Source: Gloeopeniophorella convolvens
Taxonomy: Eukaryota; Basidiomycota; Agaricomycetes; Russulales
Direction: 5' to 3'
Length of the DNA: 64,000 bases
NCBI GenBank assembly: GCA_022496205.1
Contig: WTXD01000009.1
Span: 558,001 to 622,000, forward strand
Positions within the stretch are counted from its first letter, which is position 1. Every line of letters starts with the position of its first letter. Positions 23,202-36,510 of the stretch are shown piece by piece. Made by a program: the position numbers and the translations under genes. Below the pieces are notes generated by a model. It had not been told where the DNA came from and did no database searches. It saw only the letters and a program-made list of their open reading frames with translations.

Positions 23202-26200
23202 ATGGTTCTAAGCACGTCGCCCAGGAAGGCGGTGGTGCCTTTGGCTTCTGGTGATGACTTTGAACGCAGCTCGACCCCCAGGGTGGCTTCTGTCACAAAG
23301 CGCGTATTCTTCTGTGGTGTAGTGGTAGAGAGCGAGGAAGGGATGGATATCAGTGAAGGTGTGTCGCCCTGTGGTATAATCATCGAAGAGGCATAACGTG
23401 TCTGTAGACGTTCAGGAGCTTGTCGCGTCCCTCGGAGAACCACTCGACTCGTATCCCGGGGACGACACGGTGCAGTCCAGTACTCCCGGGAGGATCCAGG
23501 GTGGCGTTGTGAGTTTTATCTCAGCCGCACTAGCGGGAGGCAGACTACGGCTGCGCCTCTGTGTCGCGTGCATTGACTAACAAGCCTTACGCGTTTGTGT
23601 TAGAACCATGAAACCCGCAGGCGGGCAATGACCAATTCATCAGCTATTGAAGATATCCTTAACGAATTCGTAACCACCGAACGCTCCTACGTCAAACGCC
23701 TCCGAATTCTCAAGTCGGACTATGCAGACCCACTGCGCACATTCGCTCGTAGCAAGGACACAGCCATCATATCGTTATATGACGCAAACACACTGTTCGG
23801 AAACATAGATAACCTCCTCCCAGTGAACGAAGCGCTATTAGCCGACCTGGAGACGATGGTATCTCCTGAGGGCCCTCGGAGCGTCGGGTACATTGGGGAT
23901 GTTGTCTTACGACACTTCAAAGACCTTCATGGTTTTGAGCAGTACAAACAGTATTATGTCAAACGGGAAGAGGCTCAGTCCATCTTCGAGCGCGAGATGT
24001 CCAAAAGGTCATCCGGATTCTCGGCATTCGTAGATGTGAGTCCTTCCGCGTAGCTCGCCTGCCGTCATACTCATCGCATCTCAGCGAATCAAATATTCCT
24101 CCTCCGACACCAAGAACCGGGTGGGGCTCCGTGAACTTCTTATGGACCCGGTTCAGCGGATTCCACGCTATACCCTGATGCTTCGTACCATGATCAAGCG
24201 GATGCCTCCCGGGGATCCACAACGGGCAAAGCTCGTTGAGGCTGACGAAATTGCAAGCAAGATCGCCCTCGCAGAAATCGGTGAAGAGACTAAACGAGCA
24301 AGTGTCATGTTCTGTCTACGCACAACCGTCGATGGATTTCCGCCGGGCTTGATCTCTCATTCCCGCCGCTTAGTGGACTCCATTGATGTGGTAGACACGT
24401 TCTTCGACGGCCACCCTTCCACATCAGGAGGCAGTGGCTCAACCCTCGAGCCTTTGCATTGCACATTGTTCCTATTTAACGACAAGCTCATGATCGTAAA
24501 ACGATCCGGAAACGGAGAGAAGAGCGGACAAGCATTAGCTGGACTCGATCAACTGGAGAAGATTGCTAAGGGCAGCGGCCTTCCATCAGGCCTCAAGAAG
24601 AATGGGATGAGCTGTAAAGGCGTCGTGGACCTCCCGGATGTAGTGGCGACGGACGTTGGCGATGCCGGTACGTCATTCCTTTCCGGCCAGTGGGTGTGCT
24701 GACTAGTCAGAGCTTCATCTCTACCTCGAGAAACCCCCTCAGGACTCAAGTGATAGATGGTCTGGACGCTCCTTTAGACCTCTGTCTGTGGTTTTTCCTC
24801 CGCACCCTCCAAATTTCAACCCGCAGCGCACGGAATTTGTGAAGAAGCGTTTCCTCGAGAACCTATGGCTTTCGCAGGCCAACCTCCGCGCCCGATCTGG
24901 TACATCCGTCGTTCTGCGTTCCGATGATAAAGAGGTCGAATCTCGTGGTGGCCGCATCACGTTCGCTCGCACATACTTCAACGTCTATCAGAGAACAGCA
25001 TTCTTACGGGAGCAATACAAGGTGACTATTCTTGCGCCTGAGCCTTCTGGTCGTACTCACGACTTGCAGACGAAAGTCGTAGTGCATATCGACGAACTTG
25101 GCATCTCGGACCCAATCCCATTCGGCATCAACGAGGCACCTTTCGTATCGATCCGGGTTCAGCCCATGGCTGGCGGACTTTCCCGGTACAGGGTGACCTC
25201 CAGTGCTCCCAGCGACGAAAACGAAGAGGATATTGTACAGACTGGTCGTGTTGCCGACCGCGTTGTGCATACAAGTAAGCGATGGGCCTGTAGAGTCGTC
25301 TTTTGGATTAATGAGAGTGATGTAGTCCATCAATATGCCCTCTTCAAGTTTCACACAGGTCGAAATTCTGTTCCTTCAACGCCCACTGCTAGTCGCACAC
25401 GCGCCGCGATCTTCGGCTTGGATGCTGTCGCGATTTCGCGCAATTTTCTTAACGCTCTGCCTGGGACGAGTCGCGGCGACATCTTCGGTGGCTCTATCAG
25501 CGGCTCGCGTCGTTCCAAATCTTCCGCCTCCCGCTCATCTGCTTCCGCCCAGAGCAGTTCAGATGGGAGTTTCACGCGCTTCTCGCAACGCTCAACCTCG
25601 ACTATTACTGCGGCCACCAGTGTCTCAAGCATGGAAGACGACACGACACAGGGGACGAGATCGTCTAGACCGAAATCGAGGACGCGCAAACTGCTTGGGA
25701 GGAGCAGATCGCCCAAAGGATCGGGAAGCGAACCAGAGACCTCACCCAGACGCCCAACTTCTCGGTCGGGTTCCGTGTCAAGTTCATTCTCGCGAGAGCA
25801 GAGCCCCGCGGTCGACGAAGAATATGACCCGGACGATGTCCCTCCCCAGACGCGGGACATGGATGAGTCAGAATGGAACCTTGCAATGCGCTTGGAACTA
25901 GCAAGACGCAACAGTCAGAATCAACACGGCCAAAGTCAATTGACGACTTCGTGGGACGGTCCTATCGAGGAGACGATATACGAAGGTAACACGATAGCTG
26001 GTTTCTTTCTGATCCGTGCTAACACCTTTGACAGATAACCCACCAGACCCTATACGACCCTCGTCTCGGGCTTCGGGTAGCGCTATTAGCCACCGCTCAA
26101 CAACACCAACGAATCGACCAACACCAGGGTCGTTTGACGACGATCGTGACTATCCCGAACGTCCGGTGTCACGAAATGAATCGGGGAGTCGTCCACGCGG

Positions 26201-27762
26201 CCCACGCAGTCCATCACCGTTACCGCCTAGTCCGAGATTAAGCCCAGAGCCAGACTCTCGATCGTTTGACCTCGACGCGGCACTAGAGACGACCCTACTC
26301 AACCTCAACCGTCCACTTGCTACTCCTCCGAAGTCTAGCTCACCTCTACCCCGGAGCCGGAGACAGCCCTTTGAGCCGACAGGGACCAACGAATCCACTC
26401 CAACCCCAGTCCCACATGGCGTGCAGAAGACTCCCAGCATTATTGAGCCCCTGTCAATCAAGAAGAAGACTTCAGTACGCCGTTCAAGCGGCGACTCGCC
26501 AACTGGACGCAAAATGCTACCAAGAACACCACCAAAGTTGAGAGGGCGAATTGTATCACCGCGGAGAGTGTCGCCTATAGTGCGCCAGAGGAAGACATCG
26601 GCGACGTCTGGAACACCTCAAAGCGACGTCGAACCGCCGAGATTACTCAAGCTCGTAGATTCCATCAAAGACGACGTTAGCACCCTTTCATGGCCTATCT
26701 TGGTGTTACTCATTGCATCTCATAGCTCGAAGTGTCTCAAAGGGCAATCAAACGCATCAAGACCGATGGCCAGCAGCTGTCCTCCACCTTGAACCCGCCA
26801 GCTGACGCGGAAGACGACCCGCCAAAGCTATCTAGGATTGGACTACCGATGACCCCGCAGCGGAACAGCGTCGCGATTGTACCAACGCTTTTCTCCTCCG
26901 ATGGCTTGCTCTCTAACGTCACTTCATTCCAGACCAAAGCGGCGCAAGAGCGCATGGAAGAGATGCGGCAACTCATAGGCAAGCGCGACGCAACTCCACG
27001 CTCACAACACCGGATGTCAAGGGAAATCACCATCTCTGGCGCTGACGCTAACCGGAACGGGGAACTCTTGCGATCCATCGAGGAGGCGGCGTCCGAGGCC
27101 GACAAGAACCTCCTGCGCGCTGCCTCGACTCAGGAGGCCCTCGCTGTCGACCTCAGCCTGCTAGCCGCGGATCTGAAGGAGGTAAATTTAGAACGCCGCA
27201 TTAATGATTTGCGCCTCGTGCTAACAGGGGTTACGCAGAAAGCGAGCCTTCTCGAGAAGGCGCGTGTGGAGCTACAGAACACGAACCGGCAAGTCGTACT
27301 CGTAAGGAGCCTCCTGGCTGACGCGACTGCGGAGAACGAGATCATGTATGAGGTGAGGCATCTCACCTCTAATTGCGGCGTCGGCTGTTCAAGACATGAA
27401 TTAATATGCTGGCACAGGCATTCAACGAGGAGCTTGACGGCATGTACAACGACGCCCACCTGCCCGAGACCGAAGCCTGGACGGCATTGACACGTGACCT
27501 GCATCAGAGCAAAGAAAGTCGCAATGCATTCCGCAAAGAGAACACGTACGTCCCGGCGTCCGATCTTGAGCCGTGGTATGGCCTCAGCTCACTTCTCTGA
27601 CAGACAGCTGAAGCGGCGATTAGCGGAAGTCGAGTCGGAGAAGGAAGAGTGCGTCTTCATTTGCCTTTCATATTCGCCTCGTGCTGCCGTGGGGCAGAGA
27701 CTTTACTGATTGACGTTGACAGGTGGGGCGCAATCCTGCGCCGACATGGCTTGATTTCTTGA
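23202..27762 (+). CDS. Rho guanine nucleotide exchange factor (DH domain), RhoGEF 1
   Basis: Twelve exons: 23202-23358, 23408-23508, 23604-24035, 24085-24667, 24711-25274, 25326-25985, 26035-26675, 26726-27181, 27239-27352, 27418-27545, 27604-27648 and 27723-27762; 1306 residues. The DH domain (about 98-300) starts IEDILNEFVTTERSYVKRL and contains the CR3 signature LLMDPVQRIPRYTLMLRTM. A PH-like region follows (LHCTLFLFNDKLMIVKR to VHTIHQYALFKFHT). The long middle is Ser/Arg/Pro-rich and probably disordered, and the C-terminal 250 residues look like a coiled coil. It should activate a Rho/Cdc42-type GTPase in polarity or septation. Introns 25275-25325 and 27182-27238 are in frame and could be retained. 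It is tail to tail with RhoGEF 2. Confidence 0.85.
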
Positions 27763-28232
27763 CGCAGGGTCATCTCTTTTACGTCGCAGCATTGCTTTGT
27801 ATGTATTGTATCATTGTTGTCATCACGGACATAGCTATCTACACATGCGTTTATCTAAATAGTAGATATGTTACTTGAATATACTGCTTGCATGGTTCTG
27901 GCGTCGAGGTGCAATTATCCTGTGCATCGTACGTCTTTCAATTGTACTTGCGGGAAGAATCTAAATGAGGCGGGGCTCTGTGTCGAGACTGCGTAACGTA
28001 CAAGGGTATAACGTGGGTAACATACAAGGCGCGAGCACATCGCATGTTGGGAACGAAGAAAGTCATGATGGTTGCTATAATATGGATATGGAAGCAGGTA
28101 TGAAACCCCGCCGCGAAGCGACGCGCAGCATATCGGAAGACATTCCGAGTGGCGTCGGTGGTCGAAGCCATGTCAAGAAGGAAGACAGTCACCCCATTAA
28201 CTGTCCGCAAGTGGCGCAAAAGGGGTGGCAGA
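27763..28232. other. Intergenic between convergent RhoGEF genes
   Basis: 470 bp holding the 3' ends of both genes. No supported gene. Confidence 0.5.
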
Positions 28233-31200
28233 TCAAGATCCATAATCTTGTGAGACATTTGTGGAAGAGGGCGAACGCGAAAGGGATGAAAGGATTGATC
28301 GTAGCATGGTGCGTGACGTTGTCGTGGCAGGTGGGCCTCGAGAAGATGCGGTGTTGAAGAATGACCGACGGCGAGTGGATCCCGACTCCGACGAAAATGG
28401 CGATGAGGAGCCGCCACCCAGCTCGTCAAGATTCCAACTATGGCGCTGAGCGTCAGCTATGGCCACCATCGCGGAGGTCTCCGGTCGGAGTCGAGCGATG
28501 GCAGCTTCAGCAGCTGGATCGATGACGTCCACTGGAACGGAAGGGGAACTTTGTGAACGGTGACGGAGAGACTCCCGCCACCGACGGCGCTGTGGAGTGA
28601 ATGTCGCAGAAGATGAGGATGTAGTTGCTGGAAGAATGGAGATACGAGAGACCGAGAGCGTCCGCACTGGTGGACTGGAATTGGGAAGGATGAATCCACG
28701 AAAGTTGTCAATCAGAGATCGCGAGCGCTTCGGGAGGGTCCCGTGGACGTCCAACAGGTCCGCGGGGGTCGCGCCCGGTGATTTGGAGCTAGTGTTCGAC
28801 GGCGAGTGGCCATCGGACAGCGCGAGCGGTAGCTCGAGGACACCAGCAAGAGGGCTAGCCGAGCTAGAGCCACCACGAGAACCGCTGGCCGACGAACATT
28901 GAGATACAACCGTCGGAGAGTCGAGTAAGCTGTCCGGGCTGTGCACCAGCGGGATAGTCACGTCTCGTCCTGCATTGGTTATGCATTCGAGTGCGAGCGC
29001 CGGGGGTGCCTTGATTGGCACTTTGCGTGCGGATTTCGCCCCTTGCGGTTCGTCTACTAGATCGATGTAACTTCGACGACGGCGTACTAGCACGCTTTCG
29101 CGCTTAGTAAGGCGTGATCGCGCGGCAGCACCGAACGTTGGTGCGACGTGGAAGAGCGCCTCGGAGTGAGCCTCGGCGTAAGATCGAGCTTGATGGCATG
29201 TAGGGCTGAAGACGTCCTCAAGCAACGCGTCGATCGTTGAGCGCGCCTGAGGCGAGATGCGGGTGACCATCACCGCATCGGCGTCTATTGCGGAACCGAA
29301 TATACTCTTCAAAGAGGCAGTAGATTCACGCCGACTTGGTGGCGGTTCCGAGAACCCACGTGCATGAGGAACCTCTGCACGTAGTGAGGGCCTTTGAGTG
29401 CGTACGGGCGAAGGGGACGGTGAACTCTGGGGTTGGGGGCTCTCGATCTCAGGAATGGACTGAATAGTCGGCAGCGGTGAAGCCGAGCCCTCCGTTGGTG
29501 AATGGGTATCGGCAGTGGGTGACTTGTCGAGACTTGACGGAGCAGTGCCGGCTGGCCAGGTTGGCGTCACCGCAAGACAGGTATTGATTGCGTTCATCCA
29601 CACTTGCTTCTCGCCGGGGCAAGACGCCGCCATCTCGAATTCATGCATCTGGTCGCATAGACGGAAGGAGTGCGGAAGCAACGCTGAGTATATCCAGTAG
29701 TTAGTCTTGGCAAAAACGACGAGAACCTATGGCTCACGATCGTCATCCTCCGCATCGTACAATCTGAACCCGTCTAAAGAAAACCAGTAGCGCAACTCGT
29801 ACCGGGGCCCGCGGGTTACTTTTGCCAAGGCGAGGAATCCACCTTCGTAAAGGAACGCCGCGAAGTACTTCGCTTTCAGCGCAGGGACCTGCACCACATC
29901 CAATGGGCCAGCCAATACACATGGACTGAGGGTGCGGACAAATGCGAGGACAGGGGCTGGCGCAGCAAGGCGCGCACCTATGCGAGAAGTTTGTTGAACA
30001 CGAAGATGTGTGAAATTCGCGTGGTCGACGAGGGCAGCAACGCCGGCCATTGCTTGACGAGCGCTGATAACGTATTCATCTACACCGACGGGGGATAGCG
30101 ATTCACGTTCCAGGATGAGCGTCTTGAGAAGCAGTGGATACTTGCAGATGCGCTGCACCGGCTTGATGAGATAGTCCATGAAATGCAGCCGCGGTCGCGT
30201 GCCGCGTTCCGCGGGGTTTTCTTTCTTCTTTGCGTCCTTGCTGGCGGCTGCAGGCATTTGCTTCAGGTCAAGATTTGATCGGGCACCGCCCCGCAATATG
30301 AGGGGATTGGTATTCAGTGACGATATTGAGTCTTGTCGCGCGGGGGAAGGTTCCCCTGGTTGTCCGGATTTGTCGTCATTGGGATCGTATGGCCGTCCCT
30401 CCTTTGGATCGCTGTTCTCGTCACGCAGTTTGCCAGTGCCGCCACCTTCCTCCGGTGGCGAATAGTCCGTGTGCGTGGGATTCTTCGTGATGAGAGACGC
30501 ACAACGTCGTTCGAATGCATCCCATTCGATAGGACGCTTGCGCTGCAACCCGTGCACGACTTCGACTGCGCCAGGATGTTCTGCACAGAACACCTCATAT
30601 ACGTTGAAAGACGCGGCCTGTCCCAGAAATGTTAGCATGAGCCACACACCCAAACAAAACATTCTGATGGTGGATCGGAAGGAACGTTGACGAGACTGGC
30701 TGAGACATTACTTACCTGCTCCGTGAATAATGCGGCGACTGCTCTCAGCGCGCGTTCGAACCGCTCTTCCGCGTCTTGTTCGTCAGCGCCGGACGGGACC
30801 GGCCCGTATTCTCCGGAGCCTTCTAGAGCGTTCATGCCGGCAACCCAACCCGATGCACGTACCGCATCAGTCAACGTGCTCAAGAGGGTTTCATGTAGCT
30901 CCAACAACTGTGCCGCATTGCGGCGCACGGCGCGCAACTCAGCATCACTAAGCAAGGCGCGTTTTTCGCGATCCCTGTCACGATCCTTCTCTTTGTACAC
31001 GTCTTCTGGTCTTCCAAGAGCAAACGTCGCGGAATATGAAGGGGAAAGCAGCGGAAGTGTAATCACTTTTGGTGCAAGAAGCATTGGTAGCTGCTCCAGA
31101 TACACCTAGAGACGATAGGTTATCAGTAGCCGGCCCGAGTCGGGTGGAGCTCCACTATGAGCGCACCGTGACTAGCGCGCGTAAGTCGGCCAGGTAGCCG

Positions 31201-31862
31201 CGCTCCGTCGCAAGGAGTTCAAGAAGTGCGTGATGACGCCCCGATACGCTACGCTTGGGGCCAGGATCATCGCCAGCAGGACCGGCGCCATGGACGTCCG
31301 GAGCGATGGATTGGTCGTCGCCATCGTCAGAGCCCGCGTCGTCGTTCTCAATGTGGAAGAGACGCCGTGCTGCGCCGCCGAGGGAGGAGCGACGCTCGTG
31401 GTGACGGAATGCGGACGGGGGACTCATGGTGGCAGCGGCAGCGTGTACGGCGCGAGCAGGTAGAGATAGGCGCCTGTGGGCGCCTGTGGAACGTGCAGCC
31501 GAGAGGACGGCGGATGCTGGGCGGGGGTGGGTGCGGCGGCGGCGGACAGGAGGGTTCGATGGCGGGGAGAGGGGTAAGAAGGCTGGTGGTGTAGGCGGGA
31601 CAGCTTTCCACTCGGGAAGGGCAGAAGGGGAGAGTGGTGCCGTGAGTGGAGTGGAGTAGAGAGAGACAGAAGCCGAGCCAGGTATGGGATCAGGGGTAGA
31701 TGGACGGGGCTGCTGGAACCAATCGTCGGACGAGAAAGTGCCGGGGGTGGAGGGGATGGAGGAGATGGGGGTGAGGGGGAGGAAGGAGAGGCCAAAGGCG
31801 GAACGGCGAGATGTGCGTGGGGGAGAGGAAGGTTGGACCGGCGGCACGAGCGAGAGGGCCAT
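28233..31862 (-). CDS. Rho guanine nucleotide exchange factor (DH-PH), RhoGEF 2
   Basis: Four exons: 31862-31167, 31105-30716, 30617-29738 and 29683-28233; 1138 residues from the first in-frame ATG. The N-terminus is Pro/Ser-rich. The DH domain starts HALLELLATERGYLADLRAL and is split by introns and a charged insert; its CR3 helix is DYLIKPVQRICKYPLLLKTL. A PH domain follows (KYFAAFLYEGGFLALAKV to FEMAASCPGEKQVWMNAI), completed by the last intron. The C-terminal 480 residues are Ser-rich and probably disordered. The frame is open upstream of 31862 to about 31990, so an extra N-terminal exon is possible. The usual role is activation of a Rho-family GTPase at the cortex. Confidence 0.83.
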
Positions 31863-33787
31863 GGAAGTGCCCTGGGATGAGGAAGGAGGGAACGCAGAAC
31901 CAGAGGCGGCTCGCGCCAGCCGCTGGTTTTGTTGGGATGGCAAGAGCGCACCGGGAGGAAAAGGCGTTGCGTATGAATTGACAGACAAGCTGAACCTTTT
32001 TGCGCGGCTGACGCGATCGAGTTGTTCCCGTCCCGATCGAACGGCCCAAGACGCCAGGCGTCGCGCGCCTCGCCCTGCTTTTCGGGCGGGCGTTGTCTAC
32101 TTTCCCCAACTCGGCCAGCCGCTGCACGGCTGCCGCTCACCACGCTTCAACGGCCGACACCTCCCTTCCTTTCCTTTTCCGCTCTGCGTCATTCAGTCAT
32201 CACAGGCACATCACAGGCACCCTACCTGCCTTTCTTGGCATCCACCCCGCCCACCTCGCACGCCCCGCTCCACCCGCCGGGGCCCTTCCATCCCCACCTC
32301 GAGGCTGCCCGCGAGGCTCGACACCTGCTCGACACCACATTCGTCGGTCTTATCGGCACCCCCACACTCGTATGTACGTATCAGTCGAAGCCCCGAACGC
32401 CCACCATTCTTCGGATGTACGCCTTGCCGGCCCCCGAACGCGGCATCCGCGCCGCCGGAACGTGCGCTCCCGCCCGCCCGGCCCGACTAGCCATACAGCC
32501 GTCAATATCTGCCGCCCAGCTCTAGCGCTCTGCTCTAGCTCTTGCCTCGGTCCGACCCCTTTGCACACGCTCTCATGCTGCTGCCGGGCACCATGCGTGT
32601 TTCATTCCAGACAGCCGCGCATGGCGAGCCGCAGACAACCTAGCTTGTGGGAACAATCCTTACGGGACCAAACGATCGACGCGCCGAGATCGATTCGACC
32701 ATCTCTATCTTAACAAGCAGCTTATTCTCGTCCATGCTTTCCCATAACCTGGCGACGGATACAATCGCACACTATCTCATCGTACCACGCCACTCGAAGC
32801 AGCCGTGAGCACGCTCAACAGAGTACAGGTCATCTTCTTATCCATCCAGGAGTGTCAGATCGGAACCGCGCCGGAAGCATGTGTAGAGGCTGGCACTCAT
32901 ACATTGGAACCGAATCCGGGCGTTTATCGGTGTTTCTCGGTAAGAGGATCCATGCATGATACATGCGAGGGAGGTATGACTCAGGAACTCCCCGGCGGCG
33001 GCGTCAGGCTGCGACAGGAGTGTCCAGGTCCGTCCAGGTACACGAACACCGCTCCCATCTCGGATCTGGTACTAGGGGAAAGGGGGCAGGACCTGGCATG
33101 ACCACTCGTGATCGTCGTTCGGCGATAAGACCCCCGCTCCCTGTCATGTGATGACGCCAACATGCAAAAGCTTATCACCATGATGTTCTGTCCAGTCTGA
33201 ATCTACCCACTAGGAATCACTGTTGAGCGGCTCCAAAAAGGCTCCCGATGAGAACTGAGCGCTGAGCTTGCTGTCCACACGCTCCACTGCCGCTGGAGGT
33301 GGCGCTCCGGATACTATCGGATTGCTTATCTGTGATACAACGTTGACGTCTGGCAGCTGTCGCCGCCGCATAATCACTTTGGGCCAACGCGACAGTCAGT
33401 CTCGGTTTTCTGCAGGAATTGGCAAAACACTCGTCGAGGGCTCGTCGAGGAATGGTTGGACTTGGGTGGCAAAAGAATTCCCACACATAGAGCGCGCTCA
33501 CGTCATTGGTGGACTTGTGGTGACGCAGCGGTCGGTGCATGATGTCAATCGTGGAACGGGTCACCGACCCTGCGTATTTGAACTGTATGCGTCAGTATCC
33601 CTTCACTTTGCATCTTCTCTGACGCGAATAACCCAACATGCAGGCCTTATCGAACGCAGCTCAAAGTTATATGGGTCCAGTCGATGGTGCGCCGAGGGTA
33701 TGGCACGCAGGTCTCTGAGGGTGTACTTAAGCATCACTGGCAGTACCCGTCAAAGCTGAATATAAAGGCCGCGGCGATGGCTCGACA
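31863..33787. other. 1.9 kb intergenic region between divergent genes
   Basis: Lies upstream of RhoGEF 2 and of the alcohol dehydrogenase. Several frames are open through the Pro/Arg-rich 32000-32700 part, but they look like translations of a C-rich promoter. A minus-strand frame ending at 33217 (SVLIGSLFGAAQQ at its end) is not recognisable. No gene is supported. Confidence 0.4.
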
Positions 33788-35385
33788 ATGAAGGCTCTCG
33801 CTTGGTTTGGCTCGCAGGACGTGCGCTTGATTGATGCGCCGGTGCCAGACGTCACCCAGGACGACGATGTAATCCTTCAAGTAACTGGCACGACGATCTG
33901 CGGATCTGATCTCCATTTGTATCATGGAGAGATTCTCATGCTACAGAAGGGTGATATCCTCGGGCATGAGGTATGTGTGTCTGTGATAGCCTTCGGTGTT
34001 GATTGACGGGTTTATGATCGACGCAGTTCATGGGCAAAGTCGAGCGCGTCGGGAAAAATGTGAAGAACCTGAAGGTGGGGCAACGAGTTGTCACGAGTTT
34101 CCAGATTGCGTGGTGCGTGCGTCATAGGTATTGTTACGGGAGCACGCTAACGTGCGGTCCAGTGGACAATGCGAGTACTGCAAGAGAAAGCTCTCCTCAT
34201 TTTGTGAAAATACCAACAATTCGTCGCTCATGAATGCGATGTACGGTCATCGCGACGCAGGCTTCTTTGGCTACGCCCACCTGACAGGAGGGTTTCCCGG
34301 TGGTCAGGTCAGCTCTCATCCCCTTTCTTTGGCAAGAAAACAACTTCTGACAACCGTACAGGCAGAGTATGTCCGTGTGCCATATGGCCATCTGAATTGT
34401 TTGCCGGTGCCCGACGATGTAAGAACTTTCCTCACCCCGCTGAGGTGCATTCGTTCACCGAGGACCATAGGTGCCGGATGAGAAAGCCTTGTATCTTTCT
34501 GATGTACTGCCTACGTCATACCACTGTGTCGTGGACACCGGAGTCAAGTCAGGAGACGTTGTCGGTGTATGGGTAAGGCGTAACAGACACCACATGAGCT
34601 AGGTTTGGCCGCTGACATGAATGGATAGGGACTTGGGCCTATTGGCCAGTGCGTCGTCAGATGGGCATTTCTCAAGGGCGCAAAGCGTGTCATAGCCATC
34701 GACAAAGTCCAAGCTCGGCTCGATCTTGCAGAGCAAGCAGGCGCGGAAACACTTGACTTTAGTGTGCACAAAGATGTAGTAAAGAGACTACAAGAACTTG
34801 TCCCCGGTGGCCTTGACGTCGCCCTTGATTGCGGTATGGTCTATCTCGGCTCACTTGCGATACGCTTGAAGGCTGACGACGATGTGTTGTAGGCACATTC
34901 CACCAACCCAAGTCGTTGATACACAAAGCCCAGAAGCTGATGATGCTGGAGACTGATGTTCCCGAGATCATCAATGAGTGTATCATGTCCGTCAAGAAGA
35001 TGGGCTCCGTCGGTCTTATTGCAGCCTACGCTGGCTTCGCGAACGGCGTGAACGTAGGTGCGCTGATGGAGAAGGGTGTCCGACTCATTGGCAACGGACA
35101 AGCACCAGTTCACAAATACTGGGAAGAAATCTTGAACGACTACATCCGCACAGGAAAATTCGACCCAAGATTGTGAGTCCCGCACACTTTGTCGTACCGC
35201 AGTACCTGACTCGTGCATGGAGTATGATATCGCATCGGGTACCAATCGACGACTTCCCGGCGTTGTATCAGTCGTTCGACAAGCGCAAAGCTGGCGTGGA
35301 AAAGGTCTTCGTTGAAACCAAGTTCTCGTCTCCGCCTAGCGAAGGGTGCCCCACCCTCTCACGCGTCGCAGACTGGCCAGAGTAA
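33788..35385 (+). CDS. Zinc-containing alcohol dehydrogenase (MDR family)
   Basis: Eight exons: 33788-33970, 34027-34112, 34163-34307, 34362-34418, 34471-34572, 34629-34833, 34893-35172 and 35223-35385; 406 residues. The catalytic-zinc region is ICGSDLHLYHGE and GDILGHE. The structural-zinc loop has four cysteines, IACGQCEYCKRKLSSFC, the first made by a codon split across intron 2. The NAD(P) Rossmann motif GLGPIGQ opens exon 6, and FMISHRVPIDDFPALYQ-type sequence ends the protein. It resembles the formaldehyde dehydrogenase/threonine dehydrogenase-like branch; the substrate cannot be told from sequence. No leader peptide, so probably cytosolic. Introns are 50-59 nt. Confidence 0.9.
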
Positions 35386-36510
35386 AAGCATAATTATATT
35401 CGCAAACCAACAGTTCGACGTTGTAACCGTAATTCGTACCTGGACGTTTCTCAAGTCAATTATGAATCATCCCTGTCATTGACTGTCTCCGGGACAGGTG
35501 CCCGTCCACATGCACCCGTCCTGATAAGAATCACTGGACACATACAGCGCTGATACACCCAAATGCGTTTGATTGTATTGGCTCAACGTCGACTCGAACC
35601 CCGGGTTCCTGTCCGTTCCTGTCCCACTGATGAGCGGTGCAACAACGACCGTTGACAAAGACAAGGCTTGCCACTTGAGGAATATGAGCGAGGGCGACCG
35701 TGATTAGCGTATTCGAATAGGCCGATGTTTCATTTCCCTGGGTATTAGAAGCAGGGTGAGGATGTTACGGCTCGCCGCGAGGTTCGGAGCGCGCTCAGAC
35801 CTGCAGTGAGTTGTTCAAGCACGGTGCCACGCGGTCCAGCACGCGGCGTGTCCAGCAAAGCGCGCGGTGGCCGCCGCGAGTGGCGCGTGATATCGAGGCG
35901 CGCCGCGGCGCTGAGCGGTGCTGCCGTATCCCATTCACCGATGTCGGCTTCTCCCTCGCCTTCGGTCCTCTCTGCCAGCTCCAGTCTCACACCGACGAGT
36001 TCGACACCCAGCACAAGCACTATCACCCCCGCCACGTATGCCGCGTCTGCGTACGCAACCACGCCAACGGCCGCATCACCGCTTGTTTCAGCACACCGCC
36101 CGTATCCGCTCTCTGCCTCCACTGCGCATGTCAACATAGGCACATCACCAGGCTTCAGCACCAGCGCGGGCACACCCCCTAGCCCGCGCAACGCTAGCCG
36201 CATACCCGTCACGCCTGCGGTCCTGCGCGCTATCTTTGCGTCATCGCGGTCACCAGGCGAGGAGCGCTCGCTCTCCCGCATTGCGTTCTTCCGGTACGCT
36301 GCCGCTCTCCCTGTACGTTGCGCGGTGCTTCAGACCGCGCACAGATTCTCGGGGTTTGTCATCAGCTGCCTCGCGATCAGCCTTATGGCAAACCAAGGGC
36401 GGGGCATCCGCACGGGCGCCGCCCTCCTCGGGGTCGGCATGTAGTCCGAACATACGAGTGCATACAGGTCCGCACATGTTGGTGCATACATAGCCATGTC
36501 CGCCGCGCGA
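35386..36510. other. Unresolved 1.1 kb between convergent genes
   Basis: Contains a plus-strand Ser/Thr/Pro/Ala-rich frame (see 35941-36444) and a minus-strand frame ending at 35476 (SQYNQTHLGVSALYVSSDSY in its middle). Neither is recognised. They may be exons of one or two small unassigned genes. Confidence 0.35.
35941..36444 (+). CDS. Hypothetical Ser/Thr/Pro-rich protein
   Basis: A 167-codon frame from ATG 35941 to TAG. The first 110 residues are low-complexity Ser/Thr/Pro/Ala (TPTSSTPSTSTITPAT), followed by RNASRIPVTPAVLRAIF. No domain is recognised. The opposite strand is also open here, so it may be a shadow or one exon of a larger gene. Function unknown. Confidence 0.22.
   Translation: MSASPSPSVLSASSSLTPTSSTPSTSTITPATYAASAYATTPTAASPLVSAHRPYPLSASTAHVNIGTSPGFSTSAGTPPSPRNASRIPVTPAVLRAIFASSRSPGEERSLSRIAFFRYAAALPVRCAVLQTAHRFSGFVISCLAISLMANQGRGIRTGAALLGVGM

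Noticed and set aside
23315..23345. A GTGGTGTAGTGGTAGAG stretch resembling the D-arm of a tRNA gene.
   Set aside because: It lies inside the first coding exon of RhoGEF 1, and no T-arm or acceptor stem follows at tRNA spacing.
28261..28902. Plus-strand frames across the Ser-rich end of RhoGEF 2.
   Set aside because: They mirror the codon bias of the real minus-strand exon and show no homology.
32022..32713. Long overlapping plus-strand frames rich in Pro, Arg and Ser.
   Set aside because: Two frames are open at once in a C-rich stretch upstream of two divergent genes, and neither has conserved motifs or plausible exons; they look like promoter sequence.
35745..36281. Minus-strand frame rich in Gly, Val and Ala.
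   Set aside because: It is the complement of the Ser/Thr/Pro-rich plus-strand frame, lacks an ATG at its beginning and shows no family features.
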